From positions 2,587,501-2,605,000 of the forward strand of contig CM018908.1 of the NCBI GenBank assembly GCA_009663005.1: a DNA stretch of 17,500 bases, read 5' to 3'. The notes below the pieces were generated by a model. The model was not told the DNA's origin and ran no database searches. It saw only the letters and a list, made by a program, of their open reading frames with translations. The first letter of the stretch is position 1. Each line of letters starts with the position of its first letter. Shown one piece after another: positions 17,208 to 17,500 of this stretch. Both the position numbers and the translations under genes were made by a program. The stretch comes from Actinidia chinensis. Its lineage: Eukaryota > Streptophyta > Magnoliopsida > Ericales > Actinidiaceae.

Positions 17208-17500
17208 TAGCAAATATTGTCGGAGCACCGCTGCCCCCTCTCCTTATTCTCTCTCTTTTTTGTCTTTCCTTCATATTTTAATGTTGCAATTTTACTTCTA
17301 TTGTATAATTGCATGCGCATATATTATAGGTTCAGAATGTTGGACAGAGCTGATACTCGTTACAGTAGTCAGTTGAGTTGAAGAATCTATGTTCCAGAAC
17401 CTTACTTGAGGTTTTCATCTTGTAAGGCCCTAGCACGTCATGACCCCAGAATTGGATTTGAGAAAAGCATGGTAAATGTTGTGCAAGAACATGGTGGAGT
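17208..17500 (+). repeat. A-type module, copy 4, cut by the window end
   Basis: Starts CAAATATTGTCGGAGCACCGC, as at 7411 (AAATATTGTTGGATTGCTCC). It then has CTCTCTCTTTTTTGTC, an ATTATAGG phrase, and CTAGCACGTCATGACCCCAG with GAATTGGATTTGAGAAAAGC and ATGGTAAATGTTGT, matching 7520-7580 and 14420-14480. It is incomplete, so the array extends past 17500. Confidence 0.72.

Larger units (their letters stand above)
3073..17500 (+). repeat. Degenerate higher-order tandem array in intron-like, T-rich DNA
   Basis: Most of this 14-kb stretch consists of diverged copies of the same modules. The order is a P block (about 3.4-6.4 kb), a Q block (about 6.5-6.8 kb), P again (6.84-9.3 kb), a non-homologous interval (9.3-11.27 kb), Q again (from 11.27 kb), then a partial P (11.57-11.8 kb). 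Corresponding points are about 3.2-3.4 kb apart between copies 1 and 2 and about 4.7 kb apart between copies 2 and 3, the excess being the 9.3-11.27 kb interval. A second family recurs at 7.4, 13.6, 14.3 and 17.2 kb. Copies differ by many substitutions and indels, so the duplications are old. The T-rich strand bias and lack of coding frames suit intron or non-coding RNA sequence transcribed from the 2.9-kb promoter, which is an inference. Confidence 0.65.

Noticed and set aside
7411..17500. LTR retrotransposon explained by long direct repeats
   Set aside because: The repeats occur in more than two copies at several offsets, and no TG...CA ends, primer-binding site, polypurine tract or gag/pol remnants were seen between them.
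1..17500. Recognisable conserved plant microRNA precursor in the non-coding transcript
   Set aside because: I looked for common mature sequences (such as miR156, 166, 172, 396 families) and for long near-perfect foldbacks and found none by eye. A proper folding scan was not possible.

Overview
The window reads as nuclear DNA from a flowering plant. It is AT-rich, has no long coding frame on either strand, and carries plant-type promoter motifs, a plant-type non-LTR retrotransposon tail, a small terminal-inverted-repeat element and an eroded exon of a plant flavin monooxygenase. No tRNA, rRNA, CRISPR array or bacterial-style gene was found. The species cannot be named from this sequence. No intact protein-coding gene is supported anywhere in the window.

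Layout. 1-2590 is very AT-rich intergenic sequence with small repeats. At about 1564-1700 there is a more GC-rich island that looks like an exon relic, readable on either strand. 2599-3072 is the best regulatory signal: five Site II-type motifs (TGGGCY/RGCCCA), a TATA box at 2926-2932 and an untranslated first exon ending in one of two tandem splice-donor candidates. The region from about 3.3 kb to the window end is T-rich on the + strand, intron-like, and made of a degenerate higher-order tandem array. Blocks first seen at 3.4-6.8 kb return at 6.8-9.3 kb and again from 11.27 kb. A further family recurs at 7.4, 13.6, 14.3 and 17.2 kb. Smaller tandem duplications sit at 4.44-4.66, 12.23-12.91 and 16.55-16.71 kb.

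Interruptions. Three foreign pieces sit inside the array. They are a minus-strand terminal exon of a flavin monooxygenase (10736-11082, frameshifted), a 175-bp inverted-repeat element with a 10-bp target duplication (15177-15351), and a 5'-truncated LINE with a perfect 16-bp target duplication (16024-16461).

Interpretation. The most economical reading is one + strand transcription unit that starts near 2957. Its downstream sequence is either a giant first intron (coding exons beyond 17.5 kb) or a long non-coding transcript built from repeated modules. The sequence alone cannot choose between these.
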